The position numbers and the translations under genes are program-made. The notes beneath the pieces were generated by a model. It was not told the DNA's origin and made no database searches. It worked only from the letters and a program-made list of their open reading frames with translations. From contig NZ_CADIKB010000026.1 of assembly GCF_902859825.1 (NCBI RefSeq), positions 1-64,000 of the forward strand: DNA of 64,000 nucleotides, given 5' to 3'. Positions 51,251 to 60,062 of this stretch are shown here, one piece after another. This DNA comes from Paraburkholderia phenoliruptrix (GTDB lineage Bacteria; Pseudomonadota; Gammaproteobacteria; Burkholderiales; Burkholderiaceae). Numbering within the stretch: position 1 is the first letter of the stretch; each line of letters starts with the position of its first letter.

Positions 51251-53473
51251 ATGACCGAACCCGAAGCAAGCATCGAATTCGAGCCAAAGACAGTGCTCGC
51301 CCAGTTGCCGCATCTGCCAGGCGTTTATCGCTATTACGACACGCACGGCGCGGTGCTGTACGTCGGCAAGGCGCGCGATCTGAAAAAGCGCGTGTCGAGC
51401 TATTTCACGAAAACGCAGCTGTCGCCGCGCATCGCGATGATGGTGACGCGCATCGCGCGTATCGAGACGACCGTCACACGTTCCGAGGCTGAGGCGCTGC
51501 TGCTCGAAAACAATCTGATCAAGGCCCTCGCGCCGCGCTACAACATTCTGTTTCGCGACGACAAGTCGTATCCGTATCTGAAGCTGACCGGGCACAAGTT
51601 CCCGCGCATGGCGTACTACCGCGGCTCGGTGGATCGGAAGAACCAGTACTTCGGGCCGTTTCCGAGCGCCTGGGCGGTGCGCGAGAGCATTCAGATCCTG
51701 CAGCGCGTATTCCAGCTGCGCACCTGCGAGGACTCGGTCTTCAACAACCGCACGCGGCCGTGCCTGCTGCACCAGATCGGGCGCTGCACGGCGCCGTGCG
51801 TCGCGAACATCAGCGAAGAGGATTACGCGCGCGACGTCGCCAATGCATCGCGCTTTCTGCTCGGCCGCCAGGGCGAGGTGATGAAGGAACTCGAGCAGAA
51901 GATGCACGCGTTCGCGAGCGAGCTGAAGTTCGAGCAGGCGGCGGCGGTGCGCAACCAGATGAGTTCGCTCTCGACCGTGCTTCATCAGCAGGCCATTGAA
52001 GTGGGCAGCGACAGCGACGTCGACATTCTCGCGGTGGTCGCGCTGGGCGGGCGGGTTTGCGTGAACCTCGCGATGGTGCGCGGCGGCCGGCATCTCGGCG
52101 ATAAAGCCTATTTTCCCGCGCACGTGGAAAGCGCGCTCACCGCGGAAGAGGGCGGTCTGGAAGATGCCGGCGACGAGGACGCGCTGGCGGGCATCGCGCC
52201 GGACGCGGGTTCGTCGGTCGAACACGACGCAGGCCGGGAAGCGGACGCCGACGCGCTCGCCATTGCAGAGGAGCTGCTGCCGGAAGACGAGGAAGGGAGC
52301 GAAGGCGACTCAACCGACGATGACCCGGCCGACAACGACTCGGACAGCGTCGACCCCAGCAGCGCCGACACCGACCCCGCATCCGGCAGCGAACCCGCCA
52401 AGCCGCGCAAACGCCGCGCGGCGGGCGGCATCGAATCCGAAGTGCTCGAGGCGTTCATCGCCCAGCACTATCTGGGCAACCGCGTGCCGCCCGTGCTCGT
52501 CGTCAGTCACGCGCCGGCTACGCGCGAACTCGTCGACGTGCTGATCGAGCAGGCCGGCCACAAGGTCACCGTGCTGCGTCAGCCGCAAGGCCAGCGTCGC
52601 GCGTGGCTCGCGATGGCCGAGCAGAATGCGCGGCTCGCGCTCGCGCGGCTACTGTCGGAGCAAGGCTCGCAGCAGGCCCGCACGCGCGCGCTCACCGACA
52701 CGCTCGGCATGGAGTGCGACGACCTCGCGCATGTGCGGATCGAATGCTTCGACATCAGCCACACGATGGGCGAGGCGACGCAGGCGTCGTGCGTGGTGTA
52801 TCACCATCACAAGATGCAGTCGTCGGAATATCGCCGCTACAACATTACCGGCATCACGCCCGGCGACGACTACGCGGCCATGCGCCAGGTCCTCACGCGC
52901 CGCTACGAGAAGATGGTCGCCCAAGCCGCCGCGAACGCCTCCGACGAAGCCGTCGATCTGCAAAGCGATGCGGCCGTGGATCCGTCGTTGGCGCCGGAGG
53001 CCGCGGAGCCGGTCGCGTCGGGCGGCATCCTGCCGACCATCGTGCTGATCGACGGCGGCAAAGGCCAGGTCGAAATCGCGCGCCAGGTGTTCACCGAGCT
53101 CGGCCTCGACACGGGGATGCTCGTCGGCGTCGCGAAGGGCGAGGGGCGCAAGGTCGGCCTGGAAACCCTGATCTTCGCCGACGGCCGCGCGCCGCTCGAA
53201 CTCGGCAAGGAAAGCGCCGCGCTGATGCTGGTCGCGCAAATCCGCGACGAGGCGCACCGCTTTGCCATCACCGGCATGCGCGCGAAGCGCGGCAAGACGC
53301 GCCAGACGTCGCGGCTCGAAGAACTGGAGGGCGTCGGCGCGAAGCGGCGTCAGCGGCTGTTGGCGCGCTTCGGGGGCTTGCGCGGGGTGGTCGCGGCAAG
53401 CGTGGAGGATCTCGCGAGCGTCGAAGGCATTTCGCAGGCGCTCGCCGAGCAGATCTACCGGCAATTGCACTGA
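51251..53473 (+). CDS. uvrC: UvrABC excinuclease subunit C with acidic insertion
   Basis: Makes both incisions in nucleotide excision repair. The N-terminal GIY-YIG nuclease is at about residues 20-100 (PGVYRYYDTHGAVLYVGKARDLKKRVSSYF region) and the UVR motif (ELKFEQAAAVRNQM) at about 220. The RNase H-like nuclease (CFDISHTMGEATQASCVVY; IDGGKGQVEIA) and helix-hairpin-helix tail follow. At 740 residues it is about 130 longer than E. coli UvrC. Most of the excess is an Asp/Glu/Ser/Ala-rich insertion at about residues 297-395, before the second nuclease. The start at 51251 gives MTEPEASIEF. Confidence 0.96.
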   Translation: MTEPEASIEFEPKTVLAQLPHLPGVYRYYDTHGAVLYVGKARDLKKRVSSYFTKTQLSPRIAMMVTRIARIETTVTRSEAEALLLENNLIKALAPRYNILFRDDKSYPYLKLTGHKFPRMAYYRGSVDRKNQYFGPFPSAWAVRESIQILQRVFQLRTCEDSVFNNRTRPCLLHQIGRCTAPCVANISEEDYARDVANASRFLLGRQGEVMKELEQKMHAFASELKFEQAAAVRNQMSSLSTVLHQQAIEVGSDSDVDILAVVALGGRVCVNLAMVRGGRHLGDKAYFPAHVESALTAEEGGLEDAGDEDALAGIAPDAGSSVEHDAGREADADALAIAEELLPEDEEGSEGDSTDDDPADNDSDSVDPSSADTDPASGSEPAKPRKRRAAGGIESEVLEAFIAQHYLGNRVPPVLVVSHAPATRELVDVLIEQAGHKVTVLRQPQGQRRAWLAMAEQNARLALARLLSEQGSQQARTRALTDTLGMECDDLAHVRIECFDISHTMGEATQASCVVYHHHKMQSSEYRRYNITGITPGDDYAAMRQVLTRRYEKMVAQAAANASDEAVDLQSDAAVDPSLAPEAAEPVASGGILPTIVLIDGGKGQVEIARQVFTELGLDTGMLVGVAKGEGRKVGLETLIFADGRAPLELGKESAALMLVAQIRDEAHRFAITGMRAKRGKTRQTSRLEELEGVGAKRRQRLLARFGGLRGVVAASVEDLASVEGISQALAEQIYRQLH

Positions 53474-53672
53474 TTGGCGACGCTCGCCGCTCGGCGCCCC
53501 GGCGGCAGCAGCCGTGCGGCCCGCGAGGGCCGGCGCGTCAGGCGCGCGCGTGGGGCGCACACGTAAGGCGCACACGTAAGGCGCACACCCGGGCTCGCGG
53601 CGCCGCTTTGCTTGTGGCAGGCACGGTGACACGGCACAATTGCATCTCTCCTGTCAGACGCTGCGCCTTCCC

Positions 53673-54266
53673 ATGCCGTTCAACTTCCCGATTTTCCTGA
53701 CCTGGCTGCGGATCGTTCTGATTCCGCTCGTCGTCGGCGTGTTCTATTTGCCCGACATGATGATGAGCCCGGCGCACCGCAATCTCGCGGCGGCGACCAT
53801 CTTCGTGCTGGCCGCGCTGACAGACTGGTTCGACGGCTACCTGGCTCGCAAGTGGAATCAGACCTCGGCGTTCGGCGCGTTTCTCGATCCGGTCGCCGAC
53901 AAGCTGATGGTGACAGCCGCGTTGCTCGTGCTCGTGCAGCTCGCGCGCATCGACTCGGCAATTGCGCTCGTGATCGTCGGACGCGAGATCGCCATTTCGG
54001 CGCTGCGCGAATGGATGGCGCAGATCGGGGCGTCAAAGAGCGTCGCCGTGAACTCGCTCGGCAAATTCAAGACGGCTTGCCAGATGGTGGCGATTCCCAT
54101 GCTGCTGTTCAACGGTCCCTTGTCGTTCGGCGGCGGCGTGGCTATCGACACGCGCACGTGGGGCTTGTGGCTCATCTATCTCGCGGCATTCCTGACCATC
54201 TGGTCGATGCTCTATTACATGAAGCTCGCGTGGCCGCAAATCCGCGAACGGGGCGGGGTGGTCTGA
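53673..54266 (+). CDS. pgsA: CDP-diacylglycerol-glycerol-3-phosphate 3-phosphatidyltransferase
   Basis: Commits CDP-diacylglycerol to phosphatidylglycerol synthesis in the inner membrane. The 197-residue protein has several hydrophobic helices and the CDP-alcohol transferase motif, with DGYLAR, then G and two Asp at the required spacing (FLDPVADKLM). The start at 53673 (MPFNFPIFLTWLR) is preferred over one 33 bases upstream. It follows uvrC, the conserved uvrC-pgsA order, and is followed by tRNA genes. Confidence 0.96.
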   Translation: MPFNFPIFLTWLRIVLIPLVVGVFYLPDMMMSPAHRNLAAATIFVLAALTDWFDGYLARKWNQTSAFGAFLDPVADKLMVTAALLVLVQLARIDSAIALVIVGREIAISALREWMAQIGASKSVAVNSLGKFKTACQMVAIPMLLFNGPLSFGGGVAIDTRTWGLWLIYLAAFLTIWSMLYYMKLAWPQIRERGGVV

Positions 54267-54400
54267 ATTCCCGCGTGGTCCAGCCTGTTTCGTAGGGCAG
54301 CGACAGGCAGCCACAAGTGGCGAGAAGCACGACGAAAAGCAGCGACAAGCGGCAAGCCCGTGAGTGAAATCTGTTCAGTTAAAGAGATTAGCAAAGGGGG

Positions 54401-54429
54401 TTGACACGTTTCAGTCGTTTCTCCATAAT
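54401..54429 (+). promoter_or_regulatory. Sigma-70 promoter for tRNA-Gly-Gly-Cys cluster
   Basis: A perfect -35 TTGACA (54401-54406), 17-bp spacer and -10 CATAAT (54424-54429) stand 60 bases ahead of the first tRNA. Confidence 0.85.
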
Positions 54430-54489
54430 CTCGTTTCTCCGATGCACGCAGTTCTGAGCGTCGGTGGCAGTAGAAGAAAGCAGTGCAAT

Positions 54490-54565
54490 GCGGGAGTAGC
54501 TCAGTTGGTAGAGCGCAACCTTGCCAAGGTTGAGGTCGCGAGTTCGAGCCTCGTCTCCCGCTCCA
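54490..54565 (+). tRNA. tRNA-Gly (GCC), first copy
   Basis: A 76-nt tRNA with encoded CCA: acceptor GCGGGAG/CTCCCGC, anticodon loop TTGCCAA (anticodon GCC), T-loop AGTTCGAGCC. It is identical to the second copy. Confidence 0.98.
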
Positions 54566-54640
54566 GATTTTTGAAGCAGCGCGTTGTTCAGTAAGTAGTG
54601 TGGCGAAGTCAAAGTGCAAGGCGTTGCGAAGCAGTGCAAT

Positions 54641-54716
54641 GCGGGAGTAGCTCAGTTGGTAGAGCGCAACCTTGCCAAGGTTGAGGTCGCGAGTTCGAGC
54701 CTCGTCTCCCGCTCCA
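54641..54716 (+). tRNA. tRNA-Gly (GCC), second copy
   Basis: Identical in sequence to the copy 151 bases upstream, and preceded by the same 11-base leader AGCAGTGCAAT. Confidence 0.98.
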
Positions 54717-54814
54717 TACATCAGGGGAAGCAACGCTTCCCTTTTTGTTTGGTGGACTGACGGTTGTCCACGAGACAAATCAGCGAATCTGCAGCTAGGT
54801 TCCAATCCGCTTGC

Positions 54815-54888
54815 GGCGCGATAGCAAAGCGGTTATGCAGCGGCCTGCAAAGCCGTTTAGGCCGGTTCGACTCCGGCTCGCGCCTCCA
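54815..54888 (+). tRNA. tRNA-Cys (GCA)
   Basis: A 74-nt tRNA with encoded CCA; acceptor GGCGCGA/TCGCGCC, anticodon loop CTGCAAA (anticodon GCA), T-loop GGTTCGACTC. Confidence 0.97.
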
Positions 54889-54903
54889 GAAGTTGAAGTG
54901 CAG

Positions 54904-54936
54904 AAAAGCCCCGACCTGTCGGGGCTTTTCTTTTTT
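54904..54936 (+). terminator. Rho-independent terminator after tRNA-Cys
   Basis: An AAAAGCCCCGAC-type stem (AAAAGCCCCGA/TCGGGGCTTTT) followed by CTTTTTT, 15 bases past the tRNA. Confidence 0.88.
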
Positions 54937-55007
54937 CCGCGCTCGTCGCCGGCTTGAACGCGTGTGCAGTGCGAGGCCTCCAACGCCAGCGGCACCACGC
55001 CGACGAC

Positions 55008-55814
55008 ATGGCGCACAATGCGGCTTTGCTCTTCGCCCTTCGCCATCCGACACGCATGTATCTGCACATTCCCGGCACGACAGTGCGCCTGCTTGGCTCC
55101 ATGCATCTCTTTCCCGCTGCGAGCCGCCGAACGCCGCCTTGGGTCGACGAAGCCTATGACTGGGCCGAAACGCTGATATTCGAATCCGATCCGCCGACCA
55201 TCCTGCCTTTCCTGAAAGCCGATTCCGCCGGCGGCGTGCCACGCCTGCACGCGCTTCTTTCCGCCGACGCGTGGACGCGTCTGCAAGCCGCATGGCCGCC
55301 TGAAGGCCCGCTGGCGCCGCTCGCCGATCTCAGGCCGTGGGCCGCGCTGATCGTCGCGCCGACGCTTTTTCAGCAGCTCGTCGAGGGCGTCGAGCCGCGC
55401 ATGCTGCGTTGGGCGCTTGTGCATGGCAAACCTTTCGAGTATCTGGAGACGGCGGGCGAAGTCGCCGACGCGCTCGAGTCGATTCCGCCGGATGTCGTCG
55501 CCGCCGCGCTCGCGGCGCTGATGCAGGACGTCGGCGAGCCGCAGCGCACGCTCGAGCGCATGCACGCGGCGTGGCTCGAGGGCGATCTCGCGGCCGTGCA
55601 TCGCATTGCTGTCGAATCGCCGATGTTCGCTTTGCCCGAGATCCGGCGCGCGATGCTGGATACGCGCAATCGCCTGTGGGCCGAGCGCGTGAAAAACCTG
55701 TTTCCGCGAGCGCAGCGCACGCTGGTGGTGATGGGCGCACTGCATCTGTGTGGACCGGGGAATCTCGTCGAACGTCTCGCGCGGCCTGTGCAACCGGTGC
55801 TCGAAAGCGAGTAG
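55008..55814 (+). CDS. TraB/GumN-family protein
   Basis: The TraB/GumN family has a haem-binding or metalloprotease-like fold (related to ChaN/Tiki); its role in bacteria is unclear. The 268-residue product has the paired family motifs LLGSMHLFP near residue 32 and TLVVMGALHLCGPGNL near 245, with two conserved histidines. There is no signal peptide in this version, so it is probably cytoplasmic. The start could be 55008 (MAHNAALLFA) or 55056 (MYLHIPGTT). It sits alone downstream of the tRNA cluster. Confidence 0.82.
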   Translation: MAHNAALLFALRHPTRMYLHIPGTTVRLLGSMHLFPAASRRTPPWVDEAYDWAETLIFESDPPTILPFLKADSAGGVPRLHALLSADAWTRLQAAWPPEGPLAPLADLRPWAALIVAPTLFQQLVEGVEPRMLRWALVHGKPFEYLETAGEVADALESIPPDVVAAALAALMQDVGEPQRTLERMHAAWLEGDLAAVHRIAVESPMFALPEIRRAMLDTRNRLWAERVKNLFPRAQRTLVVMGALHLCGPGNLVERLARPVQPVLESE

Positions 55815-56128
55815 GGCGGAAGCGGCGGGAGTGACTGCGTGACGAAACGGCGCGACAAAGCAGCGCCAGAAAGCGGCGCAACGAAGCTGGGTCACAAAGC
55901 TGCCCGACAAAACTGTGCAACGAAGCTGTGCAACAAAGCGGCGCGAGAACCAGCGGCGATCTTGCCGAGGCGCGTAAAATCACGCGGTTTCCTGAATAAC
56001 CGTAGCACCATCCGGATGCCGCGCGCCGCATCACGGCGTCGTCGCCGTGAGCCGTGAGCGTTGGCTCGTTGCCTCGCCGTTGTCGCGCTGTTGCTTGCAA
56101 CGGCGCGACTCTACAAGAAAATCCTCTC
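55815..56128 (+). other. Intergenic region with 13-bp tandem repeat, 314 bases
   Basis: Holds eight head-to-tail 13-bp units at 55841-55944 and the presumed leader of the acetyltransferase gene. No coding sequence is supported. Confidence 0.5.
55841..55944. repeat. 13-bp tandem repeat, eight copies
   Basis: Units such as GACAAAGCAGCGC, AACGAAGCTGTGC and AACAAAGCGGCGC, consensus RACRAAGCNGYGC, run in phase with no spacers. The unit length is not a multiple of three, so it is not a coding repeat. Confidence 0.8.
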
Positions 56129-56653
56129 ATGACTGAACCGCAGCAAACCGCCGCCGCGCGCCTCGCGGCACTCGAATGGCGCTGGAAAGCGTTCGACGAA
56201 CTGACGAGCGCCGAGGTCTACGCCATGCTCGCCGCGCGCAGCGCAGTCTTCGTGATCGAGCAGAACTGCCTGTATGGCGATATCGACGGGCTCGACCTCG
56301 ACGCGTGGCATCTGCTCGCATTCGGTGCCCCCGCCGGTGAGTCCGCGCGAACGGCGGCGCTCACGACGCGGCCGCCGCTTGCCGGCTATCTGCGCGTGCT
56401 TTTGCCCGACGCCGACGACGCCGATATCCGCATCGGCCGGGTGCTGACGACCGCGGCCTTTCGCGGCATCGGCCTCGGCAACGCGATGCTGGAGCGCGCG
56501 ATCGCGCACATTCGCACGCAGTGGCCCGGCACGCCGGTTCGCCTGCATGCACAGGCGCATCTGCAACGTTTCTACGGCGCGTTCGGTTTCGAGCCTGTCT
56601 CGGAGATTCACGAAGAAGACGGCATTCCGCACGTCTGGATGCGTTCGGCCTGA
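56129..56653 (+). CDS. GNAT family N-acetyltransferase (ElaA-like)
   Basis: Cytoplasmic acetyl-CoA-dependent acetyltransferase of 174 residues. The ElaA-type opening is WRWKAFDELTSAEVYAMLAARSAVFVIEQNC, and the acetyl-CoA binding segment is RIGRVLTTAAFRGIGLGNAM (R/Q-x-x-G-x-G/A pattern). The end FYGAFGFEPVSEIHEEDGIPHVWM is also ElaA-like. The substrate is unknown. The start at 56129 (MTEPQQ) is preferred over one 75 bases upstream. Confidence 0.92.
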   Translation: MTEPQQTAAARLAALEWRWKAFDELTSAEVYAMLAARSAVFVIEQNCLYGDIDGLDLDAWHLLAFGAPAGESARTAALTTRPPLAGYLRVLLPDADDADIRIGRVLTTAAFRGIGLGNAMLERAIAHIRTQWPGTPVRLHAQAHLQRFYGAFGFEPVSEIHEEDGIPHVWMRSA

Positions 56654-56719
56654 AGGGGCCCACGGCCTTTACGTCGACGCAGATTCAAGCGCCGCGGGAG
56701 TCGTGCATCATGGTGCGCA

Positions 56720-57640
56720 TCAGCCGCGGCTCGTGTCGGTTGACGAGGCGGTTCTCGCGGCGAGTGCATTCGTTGCGCGGTTGGCGTCGGCCCGCGCAGC
56801 TCCCCGCGCCATCGCGCGGCGCTCACCGCGCAGGCGACCGCGGGCGGACAAGCGCATCCAGTGACGCAGCGCGATGAGCGCGCCGATCACGCTCATCATC
56901 GAACCGGGAATCCACAGCAGCAGCCCGCCGATCTGTTGATCGCGCATCGGGCTCAGCCATGTGAACGCGCGGCCGCAGATCGAGTAGATCGGATAGAGCT
57001 CGTGCGGCGTGAAGAAGATAAACGCGCCAAGGACGATCTGCGGCGGAATCGCGGCGATGACCACCAGCACACGCTTGCCGGGCGACAAACGGGCGGGCGG
57101 CGCGGGCCGCGGATCGAGCACGAGCCACCAGAACAGCAGGCCGTCGATCACCATGCTCCAGTTCATCACGCGGTAAAGCCGCCAGTCGAGCATCGCGACA
57201 AAATGGATGGGCGACATCAGCCAGAAGTAGATGAGCCCGACGAACAGCACCACCGCGACGACCGGATGCATGACGACATCGAGCAGCTTGCGCACGGCCG
57301 GCGTGGCCAGCACGGGCCGCACGAAGCGTTGCCGCCAGCTGAACGGAATGCCCGCGCGCAAGGCGGCGCCAGGATACGACAGCGCGATAAAAAACGGTCC
57401 AAGGTGATGCAGCACGAGATGCTGCGCGCGATGCATGAAGAACTCGTGCTCGAAGAAATAATCGAGCCGCGTATGCAACGCGACGTACAAGGCCACAAGC
57501 CCGAACCAGAAGGCAATGCGCCGCGCCATCGATACCTTTGCCCGGCCCGCGCCGCGCACGAACAATACGGCAGGCACAAGCAGCGCGAGCACAACCGTCG
57601 GCGAAAATTCCCAGGGATCGAGCCAGTAGAGCAGGTTCAT
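56720..57640 (-). CDS. ctaG: CtaG-family cytochrome c oxidase assembly protein
   Basis: Integral membrane protein of the caa3-type CtaG family, implicated in copper delivery to cytochrome c oxidase. The 306-residue product has about seven transmembrane helices, with HRAQHLVLHHLGPFFIAL near residue 70 and LMSPIHFVAMLDW near 150; the histidines are possible copper ligands. The start at 57640 (MNLLYWLDPWEF). The last ~35 residues are Ala/Arg-rich. It is the last gene of a leftward Sco-PCuAC-CtaG group. Confidence 0.9.
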   Translation of the reverse strand: MNLLYWLDPWEFSPTVVLALLVPAVLFVRGAGRAKVSMARRIAFWFGLVALYVALHTRLDYFFEHEFFMHRAQHLVLHHLGPFFIALSYPGAALRAGIPFSWRQRFVRPVLATPAVRKLLDVVMHPVVAVVLFVGLIYFWLMSPIHFVAMLDWRLYRVMNWSMVIDGLLFWWLVLDPRPAPPARLSPGKRVLVVIAAIPPQIVLGAFIFFTPHELYPIYSICGRAFTWLSPMRDQQIGGLLLWIPGSMMSVIGALIALRHWMRLSARGRLRGERRAMARGAARADANRATNALAARTASSTDTSRG

Positions 57641-57666
57641 TGCTGCGGACAGTGGCACAGTCGGGC

Positions 57667-58149
57667 TTACTTGGTCTGCGCCGGCGACTTCACGGCGAAA
57701 GGCGTGTCGAGCGTGGCGCCGTCGGAGAACTTCAGTTTCAGGTGCACCGTGTCGCCCGGCGCGATCTTGTGCTTCGCATCTTCGAGCATGACGTGATAGC
57801 CGCCGGGCGCGATCGCCACCTGGCCGTGCGCCGGCACCGTGAGCTTGTCGACCATCACCATTTTCTGCGACGAACCGTTCGACACCGTTTGATGCAGCAT
57901 CGCGTCGCCGTAATCGCTGCTCGAAATGTCGACGAGGTCGACCGGCTTGTCGCCGGCATTGACGAGCGTCACGTAGCCGGCCGCCGGCAGGTTGTTCGGC
58001 AGCCACCGCACCCACGCGTCTTTGGCGGTGATCGCCTGCGCGCCGGCCGCGTGGACGTTGCTCGCGAAGGCAAGCGAGAGGGCAAGGGCGCCGGCCAATG
58101 CGCCCGCACGCGCGGACAGAGTTCGGACGTGGTTCGTGATAGAAGTCAT
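57667..58149 (-). CDS. Periplasmic copper chaperone PCu(A)C
   Basis: Delivers copper to the CuA site of cytochrome oxidase. The 160-residue precursor has a signal peptide (about 32 residues, ALAGALALSLAFASNVHA). The copper motif is complete: His, ten residues, Met, twenty-one residues, His-x-Met (from MLHQTV to YHVML). The start ATG at 58149 is used; a TTG two codons upstream is unlikely. It lies between the Sco and CtaG genes. Confidence 0.94.
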   Translation of the reverse strand: MTSITNHVRTLSARAGALAGALALSLAFASNVHAAGAQAITAKDAWVRWLPNNLPAAGYVTLVNAGDKPVDLVDISSSDYGDAMLHQTVSNGSSQKMVMVDKLTVPAHGQVAIAPGGYHVMLEDAKHKIAPGDTVHLKLKFSDGATLDTPFAVKSPAQTK

Positions 58150-58158
58150 GGTCAATGG

Positions 58159-58827
58159 TCAGGAGCGTTGATCGACGATGCGGCGCAGGTCTTCTGCAAT
58201 GGCATCGGGCGTGTCGTTGTCGGTCGCGAGCAGGCGCGCGCGGCCTTGGGCGTCGAAAACGTAGACGGCGGAACTATGGGTGACTTCGTAATTGCCGCTG
58301 GGGTCGCGCTTTTCCATCTGATACGCAACCCGGTAGCGCTTTGCGAGCGACTCGATCTGCCAGTCGGTGCCGGTCAGCCCCTCGGCATGCTTCGAGTCGA
58401 AGGCGCCGACATAGTCGTGTAACGCCTGCGGCGTGTCGCGCGCGGGGTCGACAGTGATGAAGAGAATGCGCACCTTTTGCGCGTCGGGGCCCAGTTTGGC
58501 GAGCACCTCCATCAGCCGTCCCATGGTTTCGGGACAGACGTCGGGGCAATGCGTGTAGCCGAAATAGACGAGCGACGCGCGGCCCCGGAACGAAGCGCCC
58601 GTGACGGGACGGCCGTCGTCGCCTGTCAGCGAGAAGTCGAGGTCCGGCAAATGGCCGCTCACGTTGGTCAAATGCCAGGGCGGCCCGGCATTCGTGCAGC
58701 CCGCCAGCGCGACCATGGCGGCGAGCGCGCCCGCCCTGACCGCCGACGCCAGCCGGCGCGTCGTTCCGGCGCGGCGCGATGCCGCCGGGTCAGGTTGCAG
58801 CCGTCGCAGTGAGAGGGTCGGGAACAA
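58159..58827 (-). CDS. senC: SCO1/SenC-family copper chaperone lipoprotein
   Basis: Membrane-anchored copper/thiol protein for cytochrome oxidase assembly. The thioredoxin fold has the copper-binding CxxxC (THCPDVCPE) and the conserved His in VTHSSAVYVF. An N-terminal lipobox (MVALAGC) follows a hydrophobic stretch, so it is probably a lipoprotein. The nearest ATG (58716) leaves too short a signal peptide. A TTG at 58827 gives a normal Arg-Arg-plus-hydrophobic signal and is chosen, with modest certainty. It is first in the leftward group. Confidence 0.85.
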   Translation of the reverse strand: MFPTLSLRRLQPDPAASRRAGTTRRLASAVRAGALAAMVALAGCTNAGPPWHLTNVSGHLPDLDFSLTGDDGRPVTGASFRGRASLVYFGYTHCPDVCPETMGRLMEVLAKLGPDAQKVRILFITVDPARDTPQALHDYVGAFDSKHAEGLTGTDWQIESLAKRYRVAYQMEKRDPSGNYEVTHSSAVYVFDAQGRARLLATDNDTPDAIAEDLRRIVDQRS

Positions 58828-59230
58828 AGCAGATATCCATGACTCGATTGAAGAGCGGCACTTGCCGCCGCGCGTGCGCTCCGACGCCGTCAAGGCGCGC
58901 GCCTCGCAAAGCGTGCGGTTCGCGATAGTGGACAAAAATCGTCGTAACGCCAAAGTCTCGTGTGGCTGCGACTGTATCGCAAATTGCCGGAGGGCGTCGC
59001 TCGCAGCCGACGGGCGCGCGGTTTGCGAGGCAATTTGACGCACGCGGCTGAAAGCCGACTGAAGCCGGATCGTTTCCGTTTTGAACGCAATGCGGGCGAG
59101 CGCGCTCTGATCGAGCGGCGCCGCCGCGCCTTGGCGCTGTCGGCGCGGCTTCGTTTCTCGAAAAATTGGTGGATGCGCGGTAAGATGCGCACACTTTTCC
59201 GGCTGTACAGGCCGAAAGGCAAATTGACCG

Positions 59231-59980
59231 ATGCACGCACTTCCAGCTTTCCTGTCTCCGAGCGAGACCGCGTTTTTCTTCGATTTCGACGGCACGCTCG
59301 TCGAACTCGCGCCTACGCCCGACGGCGTGCAGGTGCAGCCCCGCGTGATCGACCTGCTGAGCGAATTGCGCCGCCTGACGAACGGGGCGGTCGCGGTGGT
59401 GTCGGGTCGCGGCATCGACAGCATCGACAGCTTTCTCGGCATGCCCGATTTGCCGATTGCCGGTCTGCACGGCGCCGAGCGGCGCGACGCGAATGGCGAC
59501 ACGCAACGCATCGGCTTTCACGATGAGCGGCTTCTGCGTATGGAGCAGGTGCTCGCCGACGTGGTCAACGCGAACCCCGGCATGCTGCTCGAAATCAAGG
59601 GCGCGGCGCTCGCGCTGCACTATCGCAACGCGCCGGACCGCGAGCCGGCGGCGCGCGAGGCGACCCAGCGGCTCGTCGCGGACTACCCGAGCTCGTACGT
59701 GCTGCAGCCGGGCAAGATGGTCTACGAGATCAAGCCGAAAGATGTCGACAAAGGCCGCGCGCTGCGCGCGTTCCTCGACGAGCCGCCGTTCGTCGGACGC
59801 AAGGCGGTGTTTGCCGGCGACGACCTGACCGACGAAAAGGGCTTTGCGGTCGTCAACGAGCGCGACGGGCTGTCCATCAAGGTCGGCGCGGGCGAGACCA
59901 CGGCGCGCACGCGCCTCGACTCGGTGAGCGCGCTGCTCGACTGGCTGCAGACAGTGGTCGCGGCCGCGCGTGGCGCATGA
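59231..59980 (+). CDS. otsB: Trehalose-6-phosphate phosphatase
   Basis: HAD-type phosphatase that converts trehalose 6-phosphate into trehalose. The 249-residue protein has the nucleophile motif FFDFDGTLVEL near residue 17, AVVSGRG near 56 and GDDLTDEKGF near 198. Length 249 (E. coli 266). It is followed by otsA after 82 bases, the reverse of what a random order would give but usual for otsBA operons. It acts in osmotic and desiccation protection. Confidence 0.96.
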   Translation: MHALPAFLSPSETAFFFDFDGTLVELAPTPDGVQVQPRVIDLLSELRRLTNGAVAVVSGRGIDSIDSFLGMPDLPIAGLHGAERRDANGDTQRIGFHDERLLRMEQVLADVVNANPGMLLEIKGAALALHYRNAPDREPAAREATQRLVADYPSSYVLQPGKMVYEIKPKDVDKGRALRAFLDEPPFVGRKAVFAGDDLTDEKGFAVVNERDGLSIKVGAGETTARTRLDSVSALLDWLQTVVAAARGA

Positions 59981-60062
59981 CGCTTGCTTCGCCGGCGCCG
60001 CAACGCTTACAACGCGCACGACATAGCGCGACAACGACGCATTACATCGGGGACAGCGCTTC

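Noticed and set aside
55841..55944. A CRISPR array
   Set aside because: Units are 13 bp with no spacers and no cas genes are present.
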